Of a DNA stretch of 64,000 bases, positions 26,267-35,200 are shown piece by piece. The stretch is from JAQUGA01 sp964521105 (lineage in GTDB: Bacteria; Bacteroidota; Bacteroidia; Bacteroidales; WCHB1-69): positions 1 to 64,000 of the forward strand of contig CAZFPO010000003.1 of assembly GCA_964521105.1 (NCBI GenBank), read 5' to 3'. The first letter of the stretch is position 1, and each line of letters begins with the position of its first letter. The notes below the pieces were generated by a model that ran no database searches, was not told where the DNA came from, and worked only from the letters and a program-made list of their open reading frames with translations. The position numbers were made by a program, and so were the translations under genes.

Positions 26267-27379
26267 TTATTTCACTTGAATTATTTCGTTATCGTTTAAA
26301 TTTTGATAACCAATCTTTATTATTAGGTCGTTTTCTTCCAAACCACTTAATACTTCAACTTTGCCTCCATAAGCAACTCCAGTTGTAATAACTCGTTTTT
26401 TTGCAACATAATTAGCACCACTTTTTTCAGCCACCATAATGTATGTTTCACTCATGCCTTCTTGAAGAATATTGACAGGAACCGTGATTGCTTTTTCTTT
26501 CATGTAATCATTAATTTTAACTACTGCAATCATATTTGCTCTTAGAGGAAAGGACATACTTCCAAGACGAATTTCGGCGGTAAAGCTACGGTTACTTGGA
26601 TTTATATATTTGCTGGCAAAGGAAATCTTAGCCTCTGTTTCTTGACCGAAATCAGGGAAATAAACGATGGCTTTATCGCCATTTTTTATTTTAGAAGCGT
26701 ATGTTTCTGAAACATCTAAAACTACCTTCGCTTTTGAAAAATTGATAACTCTAAAAACTACCATTCCTGGAGCCACTGATTGACCAATTTTAACAGGTAA
26801 TTCTTCAATTGTTCCGTTAATTGGCGATTTTATTTTCGACATTTCAATTTGTTCCATCAATGTTGCCAAACGTTTTTCCATGGATTCTTTTTGTGTTTTT
26901 GAACCAAGGTACTGAACTTCGGAACCAATGTTTTGTTCCCAAAGCGATTTTTGCTTTTCATACATTGTTATTGCATAATCTAATTGTGTTTTTACTTCGG
27001 CAATACTTTGTTTTAATATTGTTGCGTCCAATTCTGCTAAAACTTGTCCTTTTTTTACACTTTGTCCTACTTCAACATAAATGTGTGTAATTACTCCTGG
27101 TGTTTGAGCTGTGGCAATAACATTATCTTCTCCGTCTAGCTTTCCTTGTAACTCAATATATGATGTAAACGTTTCTAGTTTTGCAGTATCAAGCGACACC
27201 ATCTTTTTAATTTTATTTGAACTATTTGGATCAAGATTTAAGGCAAGCTCTAGTTCCTTAATTTGTTTGTCGAGTTGTTCTCGTTCGCTTTTTAATTTTT
27301 CGAGTTGTGCTTTTTTATCCGATGTGCCACATGATGAAATCAAGAGTGTTAAGGATAAAATGAAAATAAACCGTTTCAT
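26267..27379 (-). CDS. efflux RND periplasmic adaptor (membrane fusion) lipoprotein
   Basis: Bridges the RND pump to the outer-membrane channel. The 370 residues start with a lipoprotein signal with lipobox LISSC (Cys17), followed by a coiled coil (KKAQLEKLKSEREQLDKQIKELELAL), which is unusual this close to the N terminus. Then come the biotinyl-lipoyl half-motifs (IATAQTPGVITHIYVEVGQSVKKGQVLAELD and IKSPINGTIEELPVKIGQSV), an alpha-hairpin between them, and a beta-barrel with a membrane-proximal domain. ATG start, 29 bases after the channel gene; stop adjoins the RND gene. Assignment is secure by motif and by neighbours. Confidence 0.93.
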   Translation of the reverse strand: MKRFIFILSLTLLISSCGTSDKKAQLEKLKSEREQLDKQIKELELALNLDPNSSNKIKKMVSLDTAKLETFTSYIELQGKLDGEDNVIATAQTPGVITHIYVEVGQSVKKGQVLAELDATILKQSIAEVKTQLDYAITMYEKQKSLWEQNIGSEVQYLGSKTQKESMEKRLATLMEQIEMSKIKSPINGTIEELPVKIGQSVAPGMVVFRVINFSKAKVVLDVSETYASKIKNGDKAIVYFPDFGQETEAKISFASKYINPSNRSFTAEIRLGSMSFPLRANMIAVVKINDYMKEKAITVPVNILQEGMSETYIMVAEKSGANYVAKKRVITTGVAYGGKVEVLSGLEENDLIIKIGYQNLNDNEIIQVK

Positions 27380-27408
27380 ATACTATAATTTTATTGTTTT
27401 TTATACTT

Positions 27409-28824
27409 TTAATATTTACCTATTGCTTTATCTAATTTTGTTTTTGAATTTAATAATTCGAGTGTTGCAGATATAAAATTTGACTGTGCCGTTAAAAATT
27501 GTGCGTAATTTTGAGTTAATTCTGTACTCGTGATTACACCCTCTTTAAATTTTATCACCGCTTTTTTAAAAATTTTATCTGCTAAATCCTTGTTTTTTTG
27601 CTCCGTTTGATATTTACTTAAAGCATTATTAAATCCAATGGAAGCTTGATTTGCAGCCAATTTTAATCCCTCACTAACTTGAATTTTAACTACTTGGCTT
27701 TTTAGTAAATTTAGTTTTTGTTGTTGAACTTTAGCTATACGCATTCCACTCGAAAATATTGGAATATCTATATTAACACCGATAATTGATGTTGGATACC
27801 AGTCTTTTCCAGTTTCAAAAATATCAAATTCGTTACGCATTGCTTTCTTTTGGTAGGTATAAAATCCTGAAATTGTTGGAAGAAACGTTGATTGTTCACG
27901 CTTAAGATTCAATCTTTGAAGTTTTTCCTGTGTGTTTATTAGTGAAAAATCAATCAAATTATTTACATCAATGTTGTCAATTTTTACTGGTTCAAGTGTA
28001 ATTTTACCAAGTAGATTATCAAGATTGTCTGTTAGTTCAATCTTGTCATTCAAATCAATTCCAATTTGATATTTAAGCAATTGTTCTGCAACACCTGCTT
28101 GATATTGAATGGATTGAATCGCATTTTGAATGGTTAAAACGTTGATTTGAAGTTGATCTACGGTTGTTTCTTCCACAAAACCTTGTTTGTTTAATGCTTT
28201 TGTATCCAAAAACAGTTTATTCATGGTTTCGTAACTTGATTCTAATATTTTGGTGTTTTGACGAAGGGTTAAAACCAAAAGATAAGTGTTACTAATGTCA
28301 GATTTTACATCAATTTCCGATTTTTTATAACTCTGTTCGGATAATTCGTGAAAAACTTTTGCAGCTTGAAGCCCAACAATGTATTGACCACTAAAAATTA
28401 ATTGGCTAATGGTTCCACCAATAGAAGCATTGTGTTGAGTCCCGAATTTGGCCGGAAAAAATTGCATGTCGGAGCTTGATGGAAACATGACTGGTCCTGT
28501 ACGCCCCTGTACGCCTTCCTTAACCAATACGCCATATACCGAAGGACTAATAAAATCGGGTAGCAAAGTGGTGGGAATATCAAGCATGTCTTGATATTGA
28601 ATTTGAGCATTTGCCTGAGGCAGTCCCATTGCCGTAGTTTCCCAAATCTTTTTCTTGGATATTAAAATGTCCGTTCGGGAATTTTGTAAAACATAGCTGT
28701 TTTTAATCGCCAGCTCTTGAGCTTGTGTCATTGAGAGAGAGTGTGTTTGTTGCGACCACGCTGGCATAATACAAAACAAACCCACAATGGACAAGCTGAT
28801 AATTTTTGTAATCTTTCGTCTCAT
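27409..28824 (-). CDS. TolC-family outer-membrane efflux channel
   Basis: Outer-membrane duct of the tripartite pump. The 471 residues begin with a signal peptide (IISLSIVGLFCIMPAWSQ) and show the TolC/OEP repeats: long alpha-helical stretches (LSMTQAQELAIKNSYVLQ, FIKKAVIKFKEGVITSTELTQ) with the beta segments GTQHNASIGGTISQLIFSGQYIVGL and IIGVNIDIPIFSSGMRIAKV. The tail ELLNSKTKLDKAIGKY is typical. No acylated Cys, unlike OprM. It is second in the operon, seven bases after the TetR gene. Confidence 0.92.
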   Translation of the reverse strand: MRRKITKIISLSIVGLFCIMPAWSQQTHSLSMTQAQELAIKNSYVLQNSRTDILISKKKIWETTAMGLPQANAQIQYQDMLDIPTTLLPDFISPSVYGVLVKEGVQGRTGPVMFPSSSDMQFFPAKFGTQHNASIGGTISQLIFSGQYIVGLQAAKVFHELSEQSYKKSEIDVKSDISNTYLLVLTLRQNTKILESSYETMNKLFLDTKALNKQGFVEETTVDQLQINVLTIQNAIQSIQYQAGVAEQLLKYQIGIDLNDKIELTDNLDNLLGKITLEPVKIDNIDVNNLIDFSLINTQEKLQRLNLKREQSTFLPTISGFYTYQKKAMRNEFDIFETGKDWYPTSIIGVNIDIPIFSSGMRIAKVQQQKLNLLKSQVVKIQVSEGLKLAANQASIGFNNALSKYQTEQKNKDLADKIFKKAVIKFKEGVITSTELTQNYAQFLTAQSNFISATLELLNSKTKLDKAIGKY

Positions 28825-28831
28825 TTTTATT

Positions 28832-29425
28832 TTAACTTTTTATTGTTTTTAATTTCAGTTCTAAATATTCGAGCCCTTTTTGAGAGGCTATGCCACGAAT
28901 GTGATACACAAAAACGGTTTCCAAAATTTCATCAAAAGAAACATCAAGAGAATGTCTTCCCCATAAGGATAAATGGTTAACCTGTTCTTCATATAGTTTG
29001 GCAATCACACCAATATTGAAATCATCTCGATACAATCCCTCTTTTACTCCCTGCTCAGTGTTGAGGTATATTTTTCCGAAAATATGTTTTTTTCGATGTT
29101 CACTCACTAATAACCATGCATCCGGATAGTACTTCTGTAAATCGAAATTAATATTAGGGTTCATGTTTTTACGATTTTCAGCTATTTCTTTGCTGACAAA
29201 AAATAAAATATCAATGGCATTTAAAGAATTCTCTTTAATAATATTCGACATTTTGCAGTCTAAACTTTCCATGGCACGAGTTACAACTTGCATCACTACA
29301 TCTTTTTTATCCTTAAAATGATGATATAGCGTCTTTTTCGAGATTCCAAGCTCACGTGCTATATCGTCCATCGAAAGACTTTTTATTCCATATTGTAAAA
29401 ATAATTCCGATATTTTATCAATCAT
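28832..29425 (-). CDS. TetR/AcrR-family regulator of the efflux operon
   Basis: A 197-residue transcription factor. The N-terminal helix-turn-helix is clear: LFLQYGIKSLSMDDIARELGISKKTLYHHFKDKKDVV. The remainder is an alpha-helical ligand-binding domain without recognisable specificity. It is the first gene of the regulator / channel / adaptor / pump operon (7-bp gap), so it would be autoregulated with the pump. Two copies of a 15-bp motif upstream (29470-29559) are its likely operator. Ligands could be the pump substrates, as for AcrR; not shown. Confidence 0.92.
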   Translation of the reverse strand: MIDKISELFLQYGIKSLSMDDIARELGISKKTLYHHFKDKKDVVMQVVTRAMESLDCKMSNIIKENSLNAIDILFFVSKEIAENRKNMNPNINFDLQKYYPDAWLLVSEHRKKHIFGKIYLNTEQGVKEGLYRDDFNIGVIAKLYEEQVNHLSLWGRHSLDVSFDEILETVFVYHIRGIASQKGLEYLELKLKTIKS

Positions 29426-29469
29426 TTTTCAATTTTTAGTTCATGTTTAAAAACTTAGGAAACAAAATA

Positions 29470-29559
29470 ACACAAAAAACGTTTCCGTTGTTTTCACATT
29501 AACAACATTTAACAATACGCATGGTGTTTAGGTTTGGGAAACACAAAAAACGTTTTGTG
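29470..29559. promoter_or_regulatory. candidate TetR operator, two copies
   Basis: ACACAAAAAACGTTT occurs at 29470-29484 and again at 29541-29555. The second copy extends to a perfect inverted repeat, CACAAAA-AACG-TTTTGTG (29542-29559); the first has only one good half. They lie 45-134 bp upstream of the tetR ATG in a 418-bp intergenic region that otherwise shows only AT-rich sequence, between divergently transcribed genes. The spacing of 71 bp between copies, near seven helical turns, would allow co-operative binding. Confidence 0.5.
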
Positions 29560-29843
29560 CAGCAAATGTATTGAATGATCAATTGATTTTTTTTTTAAAT
29601 ATTTTAAACAAGGAAAATGGGAGGTGAATCGCCGAAATTGGATGCTAAAAGCAAATTGTGATATTTTTTTCAATTTTACAACCTGCCGTGGTTAATATAA
29701 TGTTAATGCTTCTAAAATGGTTTAATAAATGTAAAATATGTGTAAATGGTAATTTTTATTATGTTAAAATTGAAAAAATATTTATGAAAATAAAAAAATA
29801 ATATTAATTTTATGTTGCAAAATAAAACAGATGAATAAATAAA

Positions 29844-30251
29844 ATGGAACAAAACAAAATTCATTATAAATCGATAGCTGTATCAGTAATAAACAAAAAC
29901 ATTATCATCTTTCACATGCACGAAAGTGAAATTACCGATGATTATAGTTTAGTGCTTGGAATATCAACTTTTAATGAATTTGTTGGACACCAAAAGCCTA
30001 AATATGTGATTTTTGATAAACGGGACTTGTTGTTTGATTCATCAAATAAAATTCAGGGTTTTTTAAAAACACAAGGTGTTGATCAATTGCTAGATTTTGG
30101 AGTTAAACGTATTTTTTTTATTGTTAGTGATAAGCGATTTGAAGAGGTAGGAGGTATATTTGGTTATAAAGGAATTAGTGCCTATAAATCGCTGAGTAAT
30201 GTTTTAGCAGAGATTGAAAAAGAAGAAGAGGCTCTTAAAATCGATAAATAA
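29844..30251 (+). CDS. small cytoplasmic protein, STAS-like fold possible
   Basis: I do not recognise a named family. The 135 residues have no signal or membrane segment and alternate strands and helices: SIAVSVINKNIIIFHMHES, YSLVLGISTFNEFVGHQKPKYVIFDKRDLLF, VKRIFFIVSDKRF, and a charged C-terminal helix (LAEIEKEEEALK). The strand-helix order and the central YVIFDKRD resemble STAS/SpoIIAA-like domains, an inference only. It is divergent from the efflux operon, and its end overlaps by 17 bp the convergent barrel gene at 30235. ATG start. Confidence 0.65.
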   Translation: MEQNKIHYKSIAVSVINKNIIIFHMHESEITDDYSLVLGISTFNEFVGHQKPKYVIFDKRDLLFDSSNKIQGFLKTQGVDQLLDFGVKRIFFIVSDKRFEEVGGIFGYKGISAYKSLSNVLAEIEKEEEALKIDK

Positions 30252-30987
30252 AACCGTTAGTTAAACTATAAAACACCTTTTGAACAGATGGTGCAGGTTT
30301 TGAATCAAAAAAATAATTAAATTGAGTTTTATATTTAAGATTTTTAAATATTGTTGCTTCAATACTACTTTCGTTCGTTATTCTATAGTTTTTAAAAATA
30401 TTTATTTGAGGCTGGTAATAAGTCGTGTTTCGAATGGTTATTTCTGGAATTGGTTGCAGCACAAAACTTAAATAATTGCTTAAACGGACTTTGTCCTGAA
30501 AGGTATCGTCAATATAAAGTTCAAACTCATACATGCCTGCTATGCCCGAATATATTTTGTATTTTTCCTTGTTTAACAATACAAATCGACCTCCTGCACC
30601 CCATAAAAAGCGACGTTGAATTTTTTGAATTCGATTAAATTGCACTTGAGTATAAGCTTCGGCAATAAGCCATTTATTTGAAAAATCGTAATTATAGCGA
30701 AAATGCAAAAAACCGTTGTTTAAATATCGAATGGTGTCGATTTGCATCATTTGTAAATCGGCTAGGAATATATATGTGCTTTTTAAAAAATGATATTGAA
30801 TTTGAGTCGAATTTTTGGCAGTAAAAATAGTGCTCGTGCTTTTGTTAATGTCCAACGAAAGCTCTGTTTTGCCAATTAAATTTTTAGTACTATCTGCTTC
30901 ACGACGTTTTTCGACATTAACTACTTGAGCATTGATTAGGTTAAAAAGAAAAAGTAATATTATTGAGATTAAAAATGTTTTGTTCAT
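30235..30987 (-). CDS. DUF481-like outer-membrane beta-barrel protein
   Basis: A 250-residue exported protein: signal peptide (FLISIILLFLFNLINAQ), then about twelve amphipathic strands rich in aromatic residues, ending in the outer-membrane-type C terminus SLTNGFIYRF with a terminal Phe. The pattern KTELSLDINKSTSTIFTAKNSTQIQYHFLKSTYIF and FRYNYDFSNKWLIAEAYTQVQFNRI...RRFLWGAGGRF is like DUF481 (YdiY-type) proteins. Function is unknown. ATG start, with a -7-like box (minus-strand TATTTTTG, 31005-31012) directly upstream. Convergent 17-bp overlap with the preceding gene. Confidence 0.75.
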   Translation of the reverse strand: MNKTFLISIILLFLFNLINAQVVNVEKRREADSTKNLIGKTELSLDINKSTSTIFTAKNSTQIQYHFLKSTYIFLADLQMMQIDTIRYLNNGFLHFRYNYDFSNKWLIAEAYTQVQFNRIQKIQRRFLWGAGGRFVLLNKEKYKIYSGIAGMYEFELYIDDTFQDKVRLSNYLSFVLQPIPEITIRNTTYYQPQINIFKNYRITNESSIEATIFKNLKYKTQFNYFFDSKPAPSVQKVFYSLTNGFIYRF

Positions 30988-31011
30988 TTATAAAAATTGA
31001 ATTGCAAAAAT

Positions 31012-31042
31012 AAAAAAAAGACCCGTATTAATTATACAGGTC
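31012..31042 (-). terminator. intrinsic terminator of the C1B peptidase gene
   Basis: 9-bp stem GACCTGTAT / ATACGGGTC on the minus strand (one G-U pair), 5-nt loop, followed by eight T. The end of the T run overlaps the -7 box of the downstream gene. Confidence 0.75.
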
Positions 31043-31066
31043 CTTTTTGTTTATGGAGATTCTATA

Positions 31067-32257
31067 TTATTGAATTTTTAATTTAGTTAAAATTTCTTTT
31101 GGAATAGACTTTTTGTTTACCATAATATCCGTTGTTTTATATCTAACAAAGGCATCAGAGGCATAAAAATATCCTTTGTAAATGTTGTTAGTGTTCCATG
31201 AATTTTTTACTAAAAAGTACTTAGTGCCAAATTGGTCGGTTGCGGTACCTGTTATTTGCATTCCGTGGTCGTCAGTTGTTTGATAATTGTCAAAAGCTAA
31301 TTGACGATTATCTTGAGTAATTTTCTTTTCAGGGACTTTTTTATCAAATGAGAAAAGCTCTTTTTCGCGATCTTTGGCAGACATGGTTTCCCATTTTGCT
31401 CTTTCTAAACCGTCCATAGCTTTCACATCGGTTTCGGGAACAATTGCCACCCCATTTCTAAATGAAAATCCTTTTTCGCTTACGTCGCTACCCCATGCAA
31501 ACGAATAACCATTATCTATTGCATAATAAAGCACTTGCATCATTTCGTCTAATGGTAAATTATATGATACATCCCAAGCCCAATTGTCGGGTATTTCTAA
31601 AATAAATGGAGCATAAAATGGGTGATGCGAATAGGAGGTAATGCAAACATAATCATCGAGGTTTAGTCCTAAATCTTTTGCATAAGAAATGGGTGTGTAC
31701 TCTTTTCCATTTGCTTTAAATGTTTTTGGAACAGGACCAAAATAAGCATCTAAAATGGAACGATAAGCGGGAAGCCAAGCGGTTGTGAGCGTTTTATTTT
31801 CGTCTTTAATTACTGCATCTAAGAAAGCTTTTAGTACAGCATCAATTTCGCCATGAACATGGTTGTCTTGTCCATAATTTAACCCCGGATATGCTTCTTC
31901 GGGCACAATTCCATAAGTTTTAATCATGTTTGTAACATCGTGGAAAGCTCCCCCGCCACCAAAGTTAATGTTGCCGTGCATGCGAACGTATTTAATCCCT
32001 TTTTCTTCATAAGCCATACGAACAACATACATTTCGGATAAATTATATTCGCCCTTGTTTAATCGAAGAAGTTCAGATTCAAGAAAAGCCATTGCGGAAT
32101 AACTCCAACAAGTGCCAGCACGATATTGGTCGCGGACTGGAGTGGCTTTCACCTCTTTAGTATTTGTGAATTTTAATCCTTCGCTCTTTGAATCTTGAGC
32201 CGAAACGATGGAAATAAATCCAAGTATTACGAAACAAATTGTAAATAATTTTTTCAT
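31067..32257 (-). CDS. secreted C1B-family aminopeptidase (bleomycin hydrolase-like)
   Basis: A papain-fold cysteine peptidase of family C1B. The 396 residues start with a signal peptide (LFTICFVILGFISIVSAQ), whereas characterised bleomycin hydrolases are cytosolic, so this one works in the periplasm or outside. The catalytic residues are visible: Cys50 in RDQYRAGTCWSYSAMAFLE, His in DDHGMQITG, and Asn in LVKNSWNTN. The motif RMHGNINFGGGGAFHDV is typical of C1B. Length is below the usual 440-480. It would trim peptides for uptake, consistent with amino-acid fermentation. Single gene with a -7 box (minus-strand TAAGTTTG, 32274-32281) and its own terminator. Confidence 0.9.
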   Translation of the reverse strand: MKKLFTICFVILGFISIVSAQDSKSEGLKFTNTKEVKATPVRDQYRAGTCWSYSAMAFLESELLRLNKGEYNLSEMYVVRMAYEEKGIKYVRMHGNINFGGGGAFHDVTNMIKTYGIVPEEAYPGLNYGQDNHVHGEIDAVLKAFLDAVIKDENKTLTTAWLPAYRSILDAYFGPVPKTFKANGKEYTPISYAKDLGLNLDDYVCITSYSHHPFYAPFILEIPDNWAWDVSYNLPLDEMMQVLYYAIDNGYSFAWGSDVSEKGFSFRNGVAIVPETDVKAMDGLERAKWETMSAKDREKELFSFDKKVPEKKITQDNRQLAFDNYQTTDDHGMQITGTATDQFGTKYFLVKNSWNTNNIYKGYFYASDAFVRYKTTDIMVNKKSIPKEILTKLKIQ

Positions 32258-32352
32258 GATGTTTTTTTTATTGCAAACTTACAAAAAAACAAATGAAATG
32301 TTTAACTCAAATCGATAAAAAAGGAAATACTATCGATGAGTAGGTTTTTTTA

Positions 32353-32383
32353 ATACAATAAAAAAAACAGTTTTTTATTGTAT
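32353..32383 (-). terminator. terminator overlapping the prs stop codon
   Basis: Stem ATACAATAAAAAA / TTTTTTATTGTAT (13 bp) with a 5-nt loop. The upstream arm includes the last codons and the TAA of prs. A T run follows on the minus strand. AT-only stem, so strength is uncertain. Confidence 0.6.
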
Positions 32384-33319
32384 GGTTGTAAATTGAAAAT
32401 GACTACTAATTGAGTCGCAACTAATAACACTCGAAATTACATCGGCAAAAACCTCGGCAACAGATACTTGAGTAATTTTAGGCGATTCGATGCGTAGGGG
32501 TAAAGTGTTAGTAACAATTACCTCGGTTAGTGTTGATTTGTTAATTTTATCAACCGCATCGCCAGATAATAAAGGGTGGGTGCATAAAGCTCTAACACTT
32601 TTTGCTCCATTATCCATTATCATATTAGCAGCTTTGCAAATGGTTCCAGCAGTGTCAATAATGTCGTCAACTAAAACCACGTTCTTATCTTTTACGTCGC
32701 CAATAATTTGTAATCGTTCAATAACATTCGCTTTAGCACGTTGTTTATAACCAATTGCTAAATCGGCATTTAAAAATTTTGCATAAGCTGCAGCTCTTCT
32801 AGTGCCACCAGTATCTGGCGAAGCCATACAAAGATTTTCCAGATTTAAACTTTTTAAATAAGGAACAAAAACAGTAGAAGCATATAGATGATCCACGGGA
32901 ACATCAAAAAAACCTTGAATTTGGTCGGCATGTAAATCCATGGTAACCACTCTGCTAACTCCAGCAGCGGTGAGTAAATTTGCCATTAATTTGGCACCAA
33001 TAGAAACACGAGGTTTATCTTTACGATCTTGACGTGCATATCCAAAATAAGGTATTACTGCAATAATTTTATGAGCAGATGCTCTTTTAGCAGCATCAAT
33101 TAACATTAAAAGTTCTAATAAATTTTCGGCTGGAGCAAAGGTAGATTGTATGATAAAAACGTCGTTACCTCGCAATGTTTCTTCGTACGAAGGCTGAAAT
33201 TCACCATCACTGAAATTAAATATAACAACTTCTCCTAAATTTTTTCCGTAAGATTTTGCAATTTTTTCTGCTAAATAGCGTGTTGCTCTACCCGATACTA
33301 ATGTAACTAATGATGGCAT
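32375..33319 (-). CDS. prs: ribose-phosphate pyrophosphokinase
   Basis: Makes PRPP from ribose-5-phosphate and ATP for purine, pyrimidine, His, Trp and NAD synthesis in the cytoplasm. The 314 residues show the class I signatures: NFSDGEFQPSYEETLRGNDVFIIQ, PYFGYARQDRKDKPR, the divalent-metal DLHADQIQGFFD motif, and the PRPP-binding VVLVDDIIDTAGT. Normal length. ATG start; a -7-like box (minus-strand TAATTTTG, 33360-33367) lies upstream. Single gene, with a terminator hairpin overlapping its own stop codon. Confidence 0.97.
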   Translation of the reverse strand: MPSLVTLVSGRATRYLAEKIAKSYGKNLGEVVIFNFSDGEFQPSYEETLRGNDVFIIQSTFAPAENLLELLMLIDAAKRASAHKIIAVIPYFGYARQDRKDKPRVSIGAKLMANLLTAAGVSRVVTMDLHADQIQGFFDVPVDHLYASTVFVPYLKSLNLENLCMASPDTGGTRRAAAYAKFLNADLAIGYKQRAKANVIERLQIIGDVKDKNVVLVDDIIDTAGTICKAANMIMDNGAKSVRALCTHPLLSGDAVDKINKSTLTEVIVTNTLPLRIESPKITQVSVAEVFADVISSVISCDSISSHFQFTTIQ

Positions 33320-33467
33320 AAATGATTGATTTTAAGATGCTTGTTGTTGACGACTGATGCAAAATTACAAAAAATATAATACTATAATCAGAGATTAAAT
33401 TATATTTTTTTTTTACTTGTTAATTAAAAAAAAAGGAGTAATTTTGTCGTTCGTTCTCTTGACAAAT

Positions 33468-33551
33468 GCCCGAGTGGCGGAATTGGTAGACGCGTCGGTC
33501 TCAAAAACCGATGAGGTTACACTCGTGCCGGTTCGATTCCGGCCTCGGGTA
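33468..33551 (+). tRNA. tRNA-Leu (anticodon CAA)
   Basis: GCCCGAG pairs with CTCGGGT (one G-U at the end, as in E. coli tRNA-Leu), discriminator A. D arm GGCGGAATTGGTAGACGC. Anticodon stem-loop TCGGT-CTCAAAA-ACCGA gives CAA. A long variable arm (TGAGGTTACACTCGTG) and T arm CCGGTTCGATTCCGG follow. CCA is not encoded. Confidence 0.95.
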
Positions 33552-33557
33552 CGGGTT

Positions 33558-33595
33558 AGAAGCTTCTTAAATAATATTTTTAAGGAGCTTCTTTT
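33558..33595 (+). terminator. intrinsic terminator of tRNA-Leu(CAA)
   Basis: A 14-bp stem, AGAAGCTTCTTAAA with TTTAAGGAGCTTCT (one G-U), a 7-nt loop and a T run directly follow the tRNA. Confidence 0.8.
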
Positions 33596-33715
33596 GTTAA
33601 AAAACACAAATTATTCAATTGGGTACTTTAAAATCGAAATGATTGACCTGGCTGTGTTTTAATCCCCTTTCAGCGATTTATAGCTGTTTATGAAATCAAA
33701 AATTTAGAAATAAAA

Positions 33716-33745
33716 AAAACTGTCGATTCGTTTCGACAGTTTTTT
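33716..33745 (-). terminator. intrinsic terminator of the Met-gamma-lyase-like gene
   Basis: Stem AAAACTGTCGA / TCGACAGTTTT (11 bp) with a 6-nt loop and T runs on both strands, 17 bases past the stop codon of the gene at 33763. Confidence 0.85.
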
Positions 33746-33762
33746 GAAAATTTTAAACTGCT

Positions 33763-34965
33763 TTATTTCAATAATTTCATTTCTCTTAAACAATTTTCAA
33801 TTTTTTGATAGGTGCGTTCAATGTCGTTGTCTAAACCTACGGAAAAACGAATTAATCCTTCCGACATTCCCATTTCTCTTTGAATTTCTTCGGGAACTTC
33901 CGAAGATGTTGATTTTCCGGAATTGCTAAATAAAGTTTTAAAGTATCCTAAGCTTACCGCTAAATATCCAACACCGGCTGTTTGCATTTTTTCCATCAAT
34001 TCGTTTGCAATTTCGGCTTTTTCCATATCAATAGATATCATGCCACCATAACCAAATTCTTTGTTAATGATGGAATTAAAAATGGAATAATCTTTATGTT
34101 CCTCCATTCCCGGATAATTGGCTTTAAGTCCGATTTCTTTGAATCGTTTGGATAAATACATGGCATTATGGCTATGTTGCTTCATCCTAATGTGCAATGT
34201 GTGTAAATTTTTAAGAATATTTGACGAACGTAGAGGATCTAATGCAGGTCCTAATAACATAGCGGTTCCATCATTTACGTTGGATAAGGAATTTACAAAT
34301 TCGGCAGAAGCACAAATTGCTCCGGCAACACAGTCGTTTTTACCATTTATAAATTTGGTCATACTATACACAATAATATCGGCTCCGTGTTTAAAAGGGC
34401 TTACAATTAAAGGTGTAAACGTGTTGTCAATAACTAATTGTGCATGAGCTGCATGAGCTATTTTTGCTAACTCGGGTACATTGGCAATTCGTAACAATGG
34501 GTTCGACATAACTTCGGTGTAAACCATTTTGGTATTTGGACGAATAGCTTCTTTAACAGCATTTAGGTTGGATGTGTTAACAAATGTAACATCGATGTTG
34601 TACTTTGGTAACCAGTTTTTCATAAAGGCAAATGAGCCGCCATAAACAGTTTCGCTGGATACAATATGATCGCCGGATTTACATATTTGTAAAATAGTAC
34701 AAGTAATAGCTGCCATACCTGATGCTGTAACCCATGCTGATTCTGTTCCTTCCATTGCAGCCATGGCATCTGCTAAATATTTGTTACTTGGATTCCAGTG
34801 CCTAGAATATAAAAAACAACCTTCTGTTTCACCATGAAACGTGTCTAACATAGTGTTGGCTTCCATAAAGGTGTAAGTTGCCGAATCGGTGATAGATGGA
34901 TTAACTCCTCCAAATTCACCAAATTGTTCTAAATCTTGAATGTTACTTGCCGGATCAAATTTCAT
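33763..34965 (-). CDS. Cys/Met-metabolism PLP enzyme (methionine gamma-lyase-like)
   Basis: A trans-sulfuration family (Cys_Met_Meta_PP) enzyme of 400 residues. The PLP lysine is Lys204 in VYSMTKFINGKNDCVAG; also seen are YSRHWNPS, AWVTASGMAAI, ETVYGGSFAFM and the cofactor Asp in LVIDNTFTPLIVSP. Candidate activities are methionine gamma-lyase, cystathionine gamma-lyase or O-acetylhomoserine sulfhydrylase. The cysteine that marks classical methionine gamma-lyase (YGCTF) is Gly110 here, and the usual GH(S/G)D after the lysine is GKND, so specificity is uncertain. Single gene with a strong promoter and terminator, which suits a degradative role. ATG start. Confidence 0.82.
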   Translation of the reverse strand: MKFDPASNIQDLEQFGEFGGVNPSITDSATYTFMEANTMLDTFHGETEGCFLYSRHWNPSNKYLADAMAAMEGTESAWVTASGMAAITCTILQICKSGDHIVSSETVYGGSFAFMKNWLPKYNIDVTFVNTSNLNAVKEAIRPNTKMVYTEVMSNPLLRIANVPELAKIAHAAHAQLVIDNTFTPLIVSPFKHGADIIVYSMTKFINGKNDCVAGAICASAEFVNSLSNVNDGTAMLLGPALDPLRSSNILKNLHTLHIRMKQHSHNAMYLSKRFKEIGLKANYPGMEEHKDYSIFNSIINKEFGYGGMISIDMEKAEIANELMEKMQTAGVGYLAVSLGYFKTLFSNSGKSTSSEVPEEIQREMGMSEGLIRFSVGLDNDIERTYQKIENCLREMKLLK

Positions 34966-35002
34966 AATATGTTTTTTTTAATTTTTCGATTTACTACAAC
35001 TG

Positions 35003-35033
35003 CAAAAATAGAACTGTTTCTTTAATATCAAAA
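35003..35033 (-). promoter_or_regulatory. Bacteroidota-type promoter of the Met-gamma-lyase-like gene
   Basis: TTTTG (35029-35033) and TATTTTTG (35003-35010) on the minus strand with 18-bp spacing. Transcription would start about 30 nt before the ATG, which leaves no room for a SAM riboswitch. Confidence 0.65.
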
Positions 35034-35152
35034 CCTTTTCTGAAAAAAATATTGAAAATGAACGTGTTTAAAATTCGACTTGCTCAAATGTTAATTCGTT
35101 TCAGCGATGCTATCGATTATTCCGGGTTAGTTTTAGTTTTTAAAAAATTCAT

Positions 35153-35176
35153 AAAAAAAGCAGAGATTGCCTCTGC
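35153..35176 (-). terminator. intrinsic terminator of the HMA-like gene
   Basis: GCAGAG / CTCTGC stem with a 5-nt loop followed on the minus strand by seven T, 24 bases past the stop codon of the gene at 35201. Confidence 0.7.
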
Positions 35177-35200
35177 CTCATGTTTTAGAATAAATGTTTT

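Noticed and set aside
34966..35150. Possible SAM riboswitch before the Met-gamma-lyase-like gene
   Set aside because: The promoter leaves a leader of about 30 nt, too short.
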